In this document: one piece after another, positions 13,201 through 24,236 of the stretch
Numbering within the stretch: position 1 is the first letter of the stretch
Layout of the letters: each line of letters begins with the position of its first letter
Program-made: the position numbers and the translations under genes
Notes under the pieces: model-generated
Databases searched by the model: none
Told to the model about the DNA's origin: nothing
The model's input: the letters and a program-made list of their open reading frames with translations, nothing else
Source of the DNA: Pseudovirgaria hyperparasitica
Lineage: Eukaryota > Ascomycota > Dothideomycetes > Acrospermales > Acrospermaceae
Direction: 5' to 3'
DNA: 64,000 nt
NCBI RefSeq assembly: GCF_010093815.1
Contig: NW_022985550.1
Span: forward strand, 13,074-77,073

Positions 13201-16200
13201 CGCTAACTGTATATTCTAGTCCTTTTTAACTCGCCTTCTAAACCATGAGGACTACTCCTAGAGGCACGCTAACTAAAGGAAGCTATACCTGATTATGTTA
13301 TCAGCCGTATTATCCGTAAGTAACTACCATAGAATTACTAGTACTCCCTCTATAGAAGATAGTAGAAGAATATTAGTATATAATGTTCGCGCTATTCGAT
13401 TTATTAAGCTAGAGACTATCCCTCTAAATGCATTTATTAGAATTATATGTGCATTATACGTAAGTGTATTATTAACCTACTGTATCTTTACGTCTATGGC
13501 TATGTTACCCACGATTTTAAGACCGTAAGCTCTAAGTTATATCTACTATCTAACTATACCGCGACTACCGCGGAGGAGATACTAGTTAATAAATGGTGAG
13601 AGATATCTAAGGATATCTATAGTACCACCCGCTTACTTATAGAAGACTTCCTAGATGGCCTACTTAAGGATAATAAGGCGGGAGAACTTAATAAGTACTA
13701 ATAGAGTAGACGTATAGTTCTATGGTGAAAGGAAGCCCCCGTTTCGATCTATATATAGTAGGCCGGATAATGGGACTAGTGCGGCCTCGAATAAGTATAT
13801 ATATAGCGTCTATTATAGTAATATAATGATAAGCTATATATAAAGGTAGGCGATGCGAGAAAGAGGGCGGGTTTAGATACTAAACACCTCGTATAGTTTT
13901 ACCCGACGTGTTTCCAGATCCCACTTACTAAGATTACCTTCTACTCTATAATAGTTATTAGTTATACTCGTCTCGGGTTTAGAGTCGGAGCTACTATTAC
14001 TCTCGCCGGATGGCTATTCCGTAGTAATATAGTCTAGAAGCCGAGTAATACACGCCTTAGTCTTAGCGTTAAAGACTAAAGCTAGGAGGTAGTAGAGATT
14101 CTAGTACGCTTAGATGGCCCCGATAATAAGACGCTAAAGATGCTTCGAGTAATCGCGGAATATTTTCTAGTTCTAATAACGTGCGAGAGGTCGCTATAGC
14201 CTAGGCTCTATTATAGAACGCGCTACTTCTAGGCATAGTAGTCTATTATAAGCGCCTACTATCTTATAGGCTTAGTAGAATAGAACTCTTAGACTAGATA
14301 ATACTATCTTTAGCGGCCCTTCGGTAGATATCTCTAGGATATTAGTAAGTGCGAGGATATCCATGCCTTAGAAGTAGTTAATAAATTTTATGCGTTCTAG
14401 CCATGGATTAACTTTGTCGATAGCGCCGGTTTATACTATATAACCTTCATCTTTAAGGACGTTCTACTAATTTAACTAGAGCTAATCGAGTGTGGTATTA
14501 ATTAGTATATGAGTGTATATAGTGGTACGTGTTATAATCGGGATGAGGCGGTTCAACCGGCCTATATTATATAGGTATTAGTATGGTATATTATCTCTAT
14601 ATCCACGTATCTTATCATCCGCTCTAGGTGGAGCCCCCCTACGCCTATTAAAGAACGCTACATGTTCGTTTTTAATATGTGATTTAAGATTCTTTAAAAG
14701 GCTAAGAACTAATCCGTAGTTCTCGATAATATATTAGAACCCTCTCTTAACCGGAATATATCTTATAGGCCGTGATAGGGCAGCGGGTATTCGAAGGTCG
14801 TCGATTATAGTAGCGGTATAACTAAGCGAGTAAATATAGCTTTTAATAATCTTATGATACTTCGGTCTTATTCCTCGGTATTCTTAAAGGAGGTGGCGGT
14901 CTAGCGCGGATAGGAGGATGGCGCGCTTATAATCTCGATAGATAATTACTCCGGTATCAAGGTCGACGACTAGTAGTAAATCTATAGACATCTATATATA
15001 TTCGTATAGTATTAGTAGATTAGCGTCGGGAGTAGACTATGATATATATAATTATATTCCTATAGATAGGTGTGGAAACGGCGATTCTAGACGGCTCTAG
15101 AGTAAGGAGTTTTTAGGTCCTTTGGTTTTCGACGGCCGTGCCGTAGGAAATCAATAGCTACTACTAGCCCCGATCTTCGGCTAAGGTATTCTACTATTAG
15201 TATAGTCGCTACTAAATTAGTGTATTTTATTCTCTAATCTACCTTATCATTATCTATAGTACGCATGTCCTATGGCGTACTTAGCCCTAGGCTATGGTCT
15301 TATAGATTAATTAGATTTATAAACTACTCTAGCGCTATATTCATAATATTTTCTAAGGTTATTCTCTCGATCGGGAACTACCTAGGTAGCGTAATGTCTC
15401 CATTTAAAATCTAATATAAATATAGCTTAACACCATAATAAAGTCGTCTAAGCCATAGATAACATCGGTCTACAAGGCCTAGGAAGTCCTCTAGTATACT
15501 AACCCTTATCTTCTAGAAGAAAGAGTCCGTAATTTCGGGTGGTAGTAGAACGAATAACCCGTCGCTAAACCTCTCGCGGATTAACGCCTAGTGCGCGCTA
15601 TAACTTAACCAATCGTTCATTTATTTCTACTGTCTTATCCGCTTAAAGGCCTCCCCTTACTATATATATATATTAATATCTAGGTCCTACGGTTATTCTA
15701 GACTTGGCGTATAATCTCCTATGAGTTGATTAATACGGGCATATAGGCGAGCCTTTATAATTAACCGGATGCCTTGCCTAGTACTAAGGGTGAATGTGCG
15801 GTCTGTTTTCAGTGCCTCCTTAGTAGCGTTTATAGCTTTATATATATCCGCGAGTGCTAGGCGACGTCTAATCCCGATAAGACGCGATGTGTATACTAGC
15901 TTAACGATCTTAAAGTAGAGTATACTAGCCTAGTCTATGAATATACGTACTAAGCGTTCCCTAGTCAACGTCGTATCCCTAATAATAATCTATAGGGGAT
16001 TAAGGCTATAAGACGCTATATCTACCGTCTTACTATCTCGCTATTCTTATATAAGTAATCTAAAGTAAAGTAGCGTTAACGGTAAACCAATCTCTAATGC
16101 GCGATTAAGAAGTTATCTAACTATGTTTATATCTTTAGGGAAGTATTATAATATGCCTATCTAATAAAGATAACTTACATTTATATAGAGCTATACTTTA

Positions 16201-16840
16201 TATTTATTCCGTGACGACGGGCTATCGGGGTTAGTAAATGACTCTATAACCTCCCTAAGCATAGCCTCATACTTTACTCTTAACTTAGCCCGGATTTTAT
16301 TACTTACTCTCGTGGTCGTTAGCGGAGTTCTCGTAGTTAACTATTCGTTCTAGTTAGATGTATCGTTACGGCGCCACTTTCTAGGGGGATTTATAGACTA
16401 ACGCTCTTCTTCGTCGTCCTCTTCTCGCTCTTAATCAGTATTATAGACTATTATCTCTAGTTATGCTAGTACTATACGAAGAGCTACCGTGGTGCTAGAA
16501 GTTATATAAGATTATTAAGAGGGTAGGGGAGATGTCGGAGGCGGCGGGCATGTATTAGGAACGAAATCGTCTTCTTTATTATTATTAGGTAAGTCGTTAT
16601 TCATATTAGTAACGTGTAAATAGGCTAGAATCTATTGCTCGTTTAGCTAACGAGCCGCTACCTCTAGTAATCGTACGATAAATAGTGGCGGGCTAGGAAA
16701 CGATAACGGTTGGAAGAAGACGGCTTAAGCTCTATCGCTCCCGCCGATAGGGAAAAGTTTAAATATAATGTCCTATGCTTAACGTATACTATCTATATTA
16801 GGGAGCGGTACTAAGGGGGGTGCTATAGCTTATAAAGTTC
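10250..16840 (-). pseudogene. RIP-damaged RecQ-type helicase (TLH-like), very long
   Basis: The helicase core is readable on the minus strand. Walker A is PTTLGKSLPF (about 12,225-12,250), followed by a block that ends IIPLKALRDNL. A DExH-box equivalent VIIDKYHYI (11,961-11,985) is followed by the C-terminal lobe, with HLGAPSSFLDYI and ESGRAGRD (about 11,428-11,460). A RecQ-style CRRVFLDEYLDG lies downstream. This is the diagnostic RecQ motif VI. Coding-like sequence with Gln-to-stop breaks continues upstream to about 16,840 (acidic EEDDEEE and Pro-rich parts) and downstream to about 10,250. The architecture resembles the telomere-linked RecQ-like helicases of fungi. The start codon is not clear and may have been RIP-mutated; ends are approximate. 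Confidence 0.75.
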
Positions 16841-17223
16841 GTAAGTAGTAGAATAGATTAGAATCGGCGATCCTAGAGGTGTCTTAGAGTACACGATTCT
16901 ATAAGGATTACTAAGGTCCTTAGACGTATGCGTAGGTCGGCGTGTAGTATACCTAGGTACCGATCGCGCACGGTTGGGAAAATCAAAGTAAAAATCGCGA
17001 AAAATACGTAGTTTTTATGTATACTCTTCGCTACCCCCTCCGTGAAAATAATAATTATAAGTTAGCTAGATATAACTTTCGACCATGCGATTTCTTAATA
17101 TATAAAAATTATTCGGATGTAGGCGTGGGAAGGGCTGCCTTTCGACTCTACCTTACGGTGTCTTTTAACTACCTAGTTTTCCTACTAAGAGTCGTGCATG
17201 GTTACCGCCTAGGCCCGTATAAT

Positions 17224-17246
17224 GTTCTTTCGTATATCGAAAGAAC
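17224..17246. repeat. Perfect 9-bp inverted repeat (hairpin)
   Basis: GTTCTTTCG and CGAAAGAAC flank a TATAT loop. The copy is perfect despite the surrounding RIP. It sits just upstream of a GC-rich island. A role as a replication or recombination feature, or as a terminal repeat, cannot be decided from sequence. Confidence 0.5.
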
Positions 17247-17289
17247 GGCTCCTAATTGTTAGCGTTCATTCGCTTATAAAAAAGGATCA

Positions 17290-17500
17290 CTTGTACGTAG
17301 TTATATACTATGGTGCGGCTTCGGCCCTTTAGCGCCTAGGACATAGCCCGGCCATCAGCGTCGGTGCGTTTTAGGTACCGCTGCTCGAGGCATGCGCGCG
17401 TCGCGCTATAGTAGCGCACGGCGTTTAAGCGTGCTAATGCCGGTAGGGTAGGCCCTATGGTACTTCCGCACGGCCCGTGGTGTATACTTTACGCACAAGC
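17290..17500. other. GC-rich island inside the RIP compartment
   Basis: About 200 bp are clearly richer in G+C and CpG (for example GGCATGCGCGCGTCGCGC near 17,390) than the AT-rich DNA on both sides. No open frame of note is present. It marks the change from the helicase-gene block to the strongly decayed 17.5-20.95 kb tract, and may be a promoter-like remnant or simply CpG-rich sequence that gave RIP few CpA targets. Confidence 0.5.
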
Positions 17501-20500
17501 CTATATCCTTAGATAGAAAAATGTAACATGTCTACATTCATAGCGATTCTCGGCCAGAACGTGACTAGGTAACTATAGAATAATTTAGAATAACTACGCA
17601 TTCTAGTCGGAGGTTAGTATTATAACCGACCGACGCTTTCACCTATAAAAGAATAATAAATCTTAGTCCCTAATGAGCCTTTAAGGCGAAAGACATCTAT
17701 TAGTTTATACCTAGCTATCTAGGACTTCTATTACTTATTACTTTTCCTTAACGATTTCTCCCTGCTTTAAATAACCCTAGAAGTAGAAGTACTAATTACC
17801 GCGATAGTTATATCTAATTCCTTCCGCTAGTTCTTATTTAGTATAGTATAGAGCTTTATAATATAAGTCTCTAGCCTTTCGTTCTAATACTATAAATTCT
17901 ATATAGCGTGCCTTATAGCTATAAACTTCTCTATAGAAATCTATAGGGCGGCGGGACCTAGAATAGAGAGAGATAGACTAGCGCGGGCACGCTAAGAATT
18001 ATATAAATTAGCGAAAAGATTTAACGATCGGTATAGAACTATATACCTTTAGTATAGAAACTTCTAGATTAGAGCTATCTTCTCTAAATTTATAGCTCTT
18101 TAGTATATATAAGAAAGGAACCTTAGCCTTTTTACTAGAACCTTTTCTAGAAATTTTAATATTACTAGTATATAGAAAGAAGTCTAAAGTAGTAGAGATT
18201 TTAGTACTATTATAGAGATTAATATATATTAGTAAGAATCTATAATGATTTAAGAAAATAATATTATCTAGTAATTATAGTAATAATAGCTATAGTAGAT
18301 TCTAATAAATCCTTATAGATCTTATTAGAATCGTACTTCTAGGTATAACTCTTACCTTAGATATATAGCTCGTAGAAAGCCTTCTCTAAGGCGTTATAAT
18401 CGGTAGTACTACGCTCCTTATTAGTAGGGGTTACTAGAGGCCTAGTAGTAATCTATACTAATATAAGTAAATCTACGTAAAGTTCTTTAAACTTACTTAA
18501 ATATCTATAAGTAATAATACTTCTTAGTTATATAAGTACTATATATTATAGATTTAGTACTACTATAAGTAATATATAATAGAAAGCGATAACTATAATA
18601 ATATATAGCTAGATTATTAGAGCCTGGCCTAGGTTAGGGTAGATTAATAGCTTTTAATATATCGGTAATATATACGAGATAGAGATTATTTAAAGGCGTC
18701 TATTTCTATACTAATTACTTTAGAGCGTTAAGATTTCGGGAAGCTATATTATAATTATTACTAATTTATATAGATTATTATAAATTATACTATTACTAGC
18801 TAAGGATGGTATAAAAATTAGTAAATTACGTAAATTATACTAAATTATAGTAAATCTATATAAATCTATATCTATAAGAATTAGGTAATATATCTAATAA
18901 TCTAAAAAACTCTATAAAGAGTTAAGAAGTTTTTTAAAGAAAGGAATATTTCTAAGAAAAGATTTTAATATAGGTAGTACCTAGACTTACCTAATTATAT
19001 TACGTGATACGCTAGGCCTAATTAGGTAATCTTATCTATATAAGAAGTTAGGATAGATAAAATCTAGTTTATTAGGAAAATACTTATATAAATCTTAGAT
19101 TAGTAAATATTAGTAAATATCTAAGACGAAGTATAGAGAATAACTAAGGTCTTATAAGACTTAGAATAGGGATATAGAGATAGATAATAATCTAGGTTAC
19201 TAAGGGTAGCTTCCTAGAGAGAAGGGATAATTATTAGAACTTAGTCTTAGGTAGAACCTAATCTATATATACCTTAGCTAATAGAGTTAGGAGATAACGT
19301 AAAGGGCGGTAAATAGTTATATACTAGATAGATTAGCGTCCCTTTATATATATACTCTTAGATTTCTACTAAAAGAGTTCGGTAGTAATTCGTTCTATAA
19401 TAGAATACACCCTATTATTCTATCTAACTACACTACTATCTAATAACCCTATTCTTATATATAGAGTGGTTTACGAAGATAAGAACTTTCTATTATTTAC
19501 TATTTTATATTTAAATAGATAGCGTGAATACTTACTTTAGAGTCTAAGTAGAAGTAATTAAACTATAATAAACCTTCTCTAATAAGGATGCGGCTTATCT
19601 CTAAAGTAGTCTATTATATAGAGTATTCTAGCTTTTCTAAAGGTAAAGGTACTTAGAGAGCTTAGAAGAGTATAAGTAGATTTATAATAAGTATTAATAG
19701 AGTATAAATAGTAACTAGCTAGTAGGCGAGTAAAGTAGTAATTATATTAGTATAAGTTTAAATTAATTACTATAGAACTATCTCTAGAGATCGGGTCTAA
19801 AGAGTCTATATAGTTCTACTAAGGTCCTCTAATTAGAATACTTATTCTAAGTATTTAGTATATTACTTAGAATACTAATATTCTATTTCTAATTATCTAG
19901 TAGACTACTTAGAATATCTATTCTAAGTATCTATAATTAGTTCTCTCTATAGATGCCTACTTTATCCTTAGATTATTATCTAAGGCTATCTATTATATTA
20001 TAGATACCTCTTCTATATATTATACTATCTCTTATACCACTCGTACTAGAGTCTATATATCCCGCTATGGCCCTAGCTAGTAATTTATTATAGTATATAA
20101 CTATTTACTACTATTTATACTATCTTCTAACTATATTAGCTAAGATATATATAGATTAGATTATATCTAAGACTAAGTTCTAATATAGAGTATTATAGAG
20201 TACTTACTATTATCTATAGTAATAATAACTTTAGACTCTTCTACTATAGGTTTAAAGAGTAGAGTAATAAGTACCTTATATAGTTATAGATAAGTAGATA
20301 TAAAAGTATAGTTAAGGCTTTAGTAATTACTATTAGACTATAGTATTATTAACTACTCTTACTATAATACTAGGTACTATATAAGGTAATAGACTTAGAT
20401 ATATTTATAGAAGAATATAGAGAGATAGAAGTATATATAGAGTAGAAGTAAAAAAAAAATTTTAGTACCTTTTTAATTATAGATTTAATTATTACTTATT

Positions 20501-20990
20501 AATAGAATAATAGTCGTTATATTCTATTAAAACTCGAGTATATATTAAGGACTAGGTTTGGATATATATAGATATAAATTTTTTTTCTTTTTTTTTTAGA
20601 TTTATTACCTAAGGAGGTAAATCCCTAGTACTTTTATATTATTATCTATACTTAAGATAATAGTAAGAAGTAGAAGAATTTAATATATAGTAGTTTATTT
20701 AGAGACTAAATAGAAGAGCTAATATCTACTATATCTAATAGTACTTTAGAGTTATTAATAGCGTCTACCATTAAGAGATATTTCTAAGGTTAATTTTTAT
20801 ATTTACTTCTTCTCGATTTATTAAGATAATATATTATAGTATTTAGCTACTATACTCTTAGAAGGGTAAAGATTAATAGTCTAGTAGAGAAGCTAATAAT
20901 ATAGATATAAGAGGGGGGGTATAGTTTTTATTATAGTATATAGAGAACTAACTAAAATAAGGTAAGAGAACGTCTATATACGCCTAATTA
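17500..20990. repeat. Strongly decayed repeat, possible LTR retroelement
   Basis: AT content and TpA density are higher here than in the helicase block. Around 18,250-18,500 the minus strand still shows a frame with many TAG/TAA at likely Gln positions, so it was once coding. At 20,909-20,919 a purine run (AAGAGGGGGGG) is followed by TATAG, which looks like a polypurine tract before a RIP-mutated TG LTR start. An imperfect inverted repeat (AACCGCTCTT / AAGAGGCGGTT, 20,992-21,022) spans the edge. I could not find a matching 5' LTR or RT motifs, so the element class stays open. Confidence 0.5.
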
Positions 20991-21687
20991 CTAACCGCTC
21001 TTGTTATCCTTAAGAGGCGGTTGGGAACAACAATTATCCGCCGATTCGAGTAGGAGCCACTCATATGGTCTCCTGCCTCGACAGCGTGTCGATACTAAAT
21101 TCATCACGCAAAGAGCAGCACCACGACGAAAACGGGAAATACTTGTTTAGTGTGCATGTTTAAACTACTTCCATGTGTCTATTTGCCGTTTCCATATTTT
21201 TACTGTCTGCAACCAAACATCCCAAGCTATTGTTTGCGGTGAAAGTAATCTCCAAGGGTGTTCGTTGCTTTAAAGCCGTGGGCCGCATTCAAACATTCCT
21301 TGTCGTTATTCCGCAACTAATATCACATCTTGCAGCCTAGCTTGAAACAGAATAGAGCACCATGACTACAACGAAAGCCGGGAAACGACGAGTCTTGGGG
21401 AAGATGAAATGCAGTCAGCCTGCACCTCGGGCTTCTGTTGATTGTGACAAGCAATCTTTCACTTGAACAGTGTTGAAACAAAGCAAACAGGTAGTGAAAT
21501 TAATGGTGGGAGCAATAGAGGAGAACACCGGATGTAACTAAGGGATATCAAGTGGAAGGTAATCCTACCATGTATGTATATAAAGGGACTATCCCCATGT
21601 AGAGATTCAAAAACTAACTTGTTCTCCTATCACTGACACACACAAAAACAAGACCAGCCTCAATCTGACGAAGCCACGTTATTCGGC
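20991..21687. promoter_or_regulatory. Boundary and upstream region of the GDSG gene, TATA box
   Basis: Normal composition begins here. A TATATAAA box lies at 21,577-21,584, 104 bp before the ATG at 21,688, followed by a CA-rich leader (ACACACACAAAAACAAG, from about 21,637), typical of an ascomycete promoter and 5' UTR. No other gene is supported in this stretch. Confidence 0.5.
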
Positions 21688-23112
21688 ATGGCAACCCCGC
21701 CTACTTCCCTCCGCGTCGGAGTCAACTTTCCTTCTTCCGAGCAGAGTCATCTTACGATAGGTGACTATGCTACAGTCGATCCTAGCGACATTATCGTGAA
21801 GGAGTGGTACCTTGTACGAACCGATATTGTCGATATCTTAAAACAACTACCGTGGGCAGTTCTGTCAGTGGTGCGCGGTCACCATTACTCTCTTGAACCT
21901 CAGTTTAGTGCAACCACGATTTTAGGAAAAAACGCCGTTGTCCTTGTCGGAGCGCCTGTGGAATCGCACGCTTCTTGGCAACCCATGGCGGAACACATCT
22001 ACTCCCTCTGCGCACACGCTGGCCTCGGGCATGTTCGTATTATGTTCGAGCCTGTGCCATACCCTTTGACGGCCTTGAACCAGGACCTCTTCGAACCTCC
22101 AGCTAGCCAGCTTCCAGAGGAGGGGCAAGTCCAGCAAACTGTTCCTATGGGTTCAAGTTTTGGGCCGGTTGGAGAGAGAGAGAGCACTGCATCCGTGGGC
22201 GGTACGATCAAGCTCCAGGACAAGGGCAAGGAGCCGGAGCCGTTTCTCCTAAGCGTGTTTCACCCCTTCGATAGTCTTGTCTCTGAACAGGAGAGACTTC
22301 ATGGATATCGGCGAAACACTGCTCAGCCTATCCAGGTGAGGATACCGTCTCCGCAGGATACAGATATCGCAAACGTTTGGAATACTAACCGGATCAACAC
22401 ACTGGAGGGGAGGCTCAAGGTAATGGACGGTAAGTTCAAATTGTTAGGAGACGAAAAGTTCCAAACCCAAGCGGTACAGCTCGAAGAACTCATCAAAGGA
22501 CATCAAGAGGACCTTCGAAAGCTCCATGATGCCACAAATCGACTACCAGGCATCTTGTACTACGGATCGGGTTTCGGACGAGCCACCGACTGGTCGTTGT
22601 CCTTGTTCGAAGATCGCATCCTACAAAACAAGCCGCCTTCAATGAAGAAAATCACGGATTCTATCAGGAACCATCACGTAGACTCAATCGACTTCAAACG
22701 TTTGGGTGAAGAGTTCATGGACGCTGCAACAGTTAGTGCTTTCGCCAGGCCAGAAATCGATGGACTGGCAGTTATGGAAGGGCGCACCTCGGGTCTGACA
22801 TTAGGCAAAGTCAACGCCCTCGAATCGGATATCATCATTATGAAATCTTTAAAGGTAAAGAAAGGACTCAGTTTCGAAGTACGCGCTATTCTAAGCGGAA
22901 AAGGCAAACCGGCCGTCCAGCCGGGCGACTCTGGTGCTTGGTTCGTCAATATGAAGGGCGAGTGGATTGGAAGTGTCGTTGGAACGCATTCCGGGCTGCG
23001 ATCCTCAATCGGGTTGGTTCTGGAAGCGGAGAAGATTGTGGAGGATATTGAAGCTTTCACTGGCTCAAAAGTTGTTTCTCCAGTGCGATCAGAAGTACCA
23101 GGCGCGGTTTAA
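21688..23112 (+). CDS. Serine-protease-like GDSG protein, 474 aa
   Basis: This is an intronless frame. The C-terminal part resembles trypsin-like peptidases: a D-W pair at residues 301-302 in a DWSLSLF context (candidate catalytic Asp), GRTSGLTLG at 365-373, and GDSGAWF from residue 413 with candidate nucleophile Ser415. No convincing catalytic His was identified before the Asp, so activity is uncertain. The N-terminal 200 residues are unrecognised and include a Pro/Gln/Ser-rich linker. There is no signal peptide or membrane segment, so it is probably intracellular. It is the first intact gene next to the RIP compartment and has its own TATA box. It could equally be a protease-fold protein that has lost catalysis. 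Confidence 0.75.
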   Translation: MATPPTSLRVGVNFPSSEQSHLTIGDYATVDPSDIIVKEWYLVRTDIVDILKQLPWAVLSVVRGHHYSLEPQFSATTILGKNAVVLVGAPVESHASWQPMAEHIYSLCAHAGLGHVRIMFEPVPYPLTALNQDLFEPPASQLPEEGQVQQTVPMGSSFGPVGERESTASVGGTIKLQDKGKEPEPFLLSVFHPFDSLVSEQERLHGYRRNTAQPIQVRIPSPQDTDIANVWNTNRINTLEGRLKVMDGKFKLLGDEKFQTQAVQLEELIKGHQEDLRKLHDATNRLPGILYYGSGFGRATDWSLSLFEDRILQNKPPSMKKITDSIRNHHVDSIDFKRLGEEFMDAATVSAFARPEIDGLAVMEGRTSGLTLGKVNALESDIIIMKSLKVKKGLSFEVRAILSGKGKPAVQPGDSGAWFVNMKGEWIGSVVGTHSGLRSSIGLVLEAEKIVEDIEAFTGSKVVSPVRSEVPGAV

Positions 23113-24236
23113 GCATTTAAACCGGTTGAGTTCTTAGATAGGTACCATTCACTCAGTTGTTAATGTGCAACCTCTGCACTCGGGTAGGGTTGATCTCGCC
23201 CAAGTATTCACATCTTTGTTATTATCGTTGCACCGTTTCGCTCTTGTGTGAATGCGCTGCACTCGACTCCAGACTCTCGGTTCTGACCTCATCCACTTGT
23301 ATTTCGTCCGACCGGTCGAACATACAGTATAAGATGCGAGTATGAACATCAATCGTCATAATGCCGACTCCTACATAAAGTTATCGCTTCTCGTAATCTT
23401 CTAACAGAGATGATATCTATCGAATGACTGCTTTGAAGTCCGGGCACGCTCGCTCAGATTACCATTCTGGTTATGCCTTGTTGATTCGCAAGCAGCATCG
23501 TGAAAATTCTGCACGATGGTTCTACAGGCAGATCATTCAGCAAGCCGTTCGCTGGCGACCATGGCAACGACTCTGGCAACATCACGGCCTCAGCGAGGCC
23601 GGAAGCAACTGCATAAGCGATCAAATGGTGAGAATTGGTGTAATGACGGAAGCTTATCGTGAGCGAGGGTCGGGACGCATCCTGCTATGGCGGTGATCAA
23701 GATTTAAGGGAATTCAGTGTATCCCATACGTTCCATCAGACACACACTCGCAATATTATCGGATATCTGCAGCTATAGATTTCGCATGCTCCAGATTACA
23801 GAACAAAATGTTATGTCCATAATCTAGACGACGTGGTCAGGACGTTAAGGCTTACTTATGCGCTTTTGCGACATTCGAAAGACTCTCGCTCGCTGCTGAC
23901 AGCGTTGCTTCGTTGCATTCAATGATCTGTTTACAGCCTTGACTTTTTGGGGCAATTTTAAGAGTGAAAAAGTGACGTACTCTAAGATCTCTTGAGAAAT
24001 CCGATGTGGCTTCAGATACTCGTCACGCCAGCATGCTCTTCGTTGTTTCCCAGCATGTTCATCCAAGTGATCCAGCCGAAGTCTTGAACATCCTCGTGCA
24101 GCCTGAGTTTCTATCCCCATCAAGATAGATCTTCTCACCATTTTCGCAGCCTCACGCTCGGCTGTGAAAAGGGTTCATCCATGGCCACTGCCAAATCAAT
24201 ATGGATGCCCCTTTTGGGGTAGTCTATTGTATGACT
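23113..24236. other. Intergenic, no supported gene
   Basis: Two short frames exist: plus 23,424-23,696 (90 aa) and minus 23,845-24,141 (98 aa, with a helical LLKLPQKVKAVNRSLNATKQ stretch). Neither has recognisable domains or splice partners. The minus-strand frame has somewhat protein-like composition and might be a decayed gene end. Confidence 0.4.

Larger units (their letters stand above)
1..20990. repeat. RIP-degraded AT-rich compartment
   Basis: The whole block is rich in TpA and poor in CpA/TpG, while CpG is largely kept. That is the footprint of fungal repeat-induced point mutation acting on CpA. It contains almost no long open frames, but minus-strand reading frames survive when TAG/TAA are read as former CAG/CAA (or TGG). 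AT content is moderate over 1-17.3 kb and extreme over 17.5-20.95 kb. Normal dinucleotide composition returns within a few tens of bases of 20,990. The sub-features are listed separately. The boundary was placed by eye. Confidence 0.9.

Noticed and set aside
13295-13528. Plus-strand 77-residue frame inside the RecQ pseudogene
   Set aside because: It is the opposite strand of a coding-like minus frame with Gln-type stops; no independent support.
17017-17262. Plus-strand 81-residue frame in RIP DNA
   Set aside because: Composition and context suggest chance; neighbouring coding remnants are on the minus strand and no domain is seen.
20992-21022. Imperfect inverted repeat at the RIP edge as a transposon terminal repeat
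   Set aside because: The arms are short and imperfect, and no matching copy was found elsewhere in the window.
23424-23696. 90-residue plus-strand frame
   Set aside because: No domain, no splice partner, unlikely composition; chance frame in spacer.
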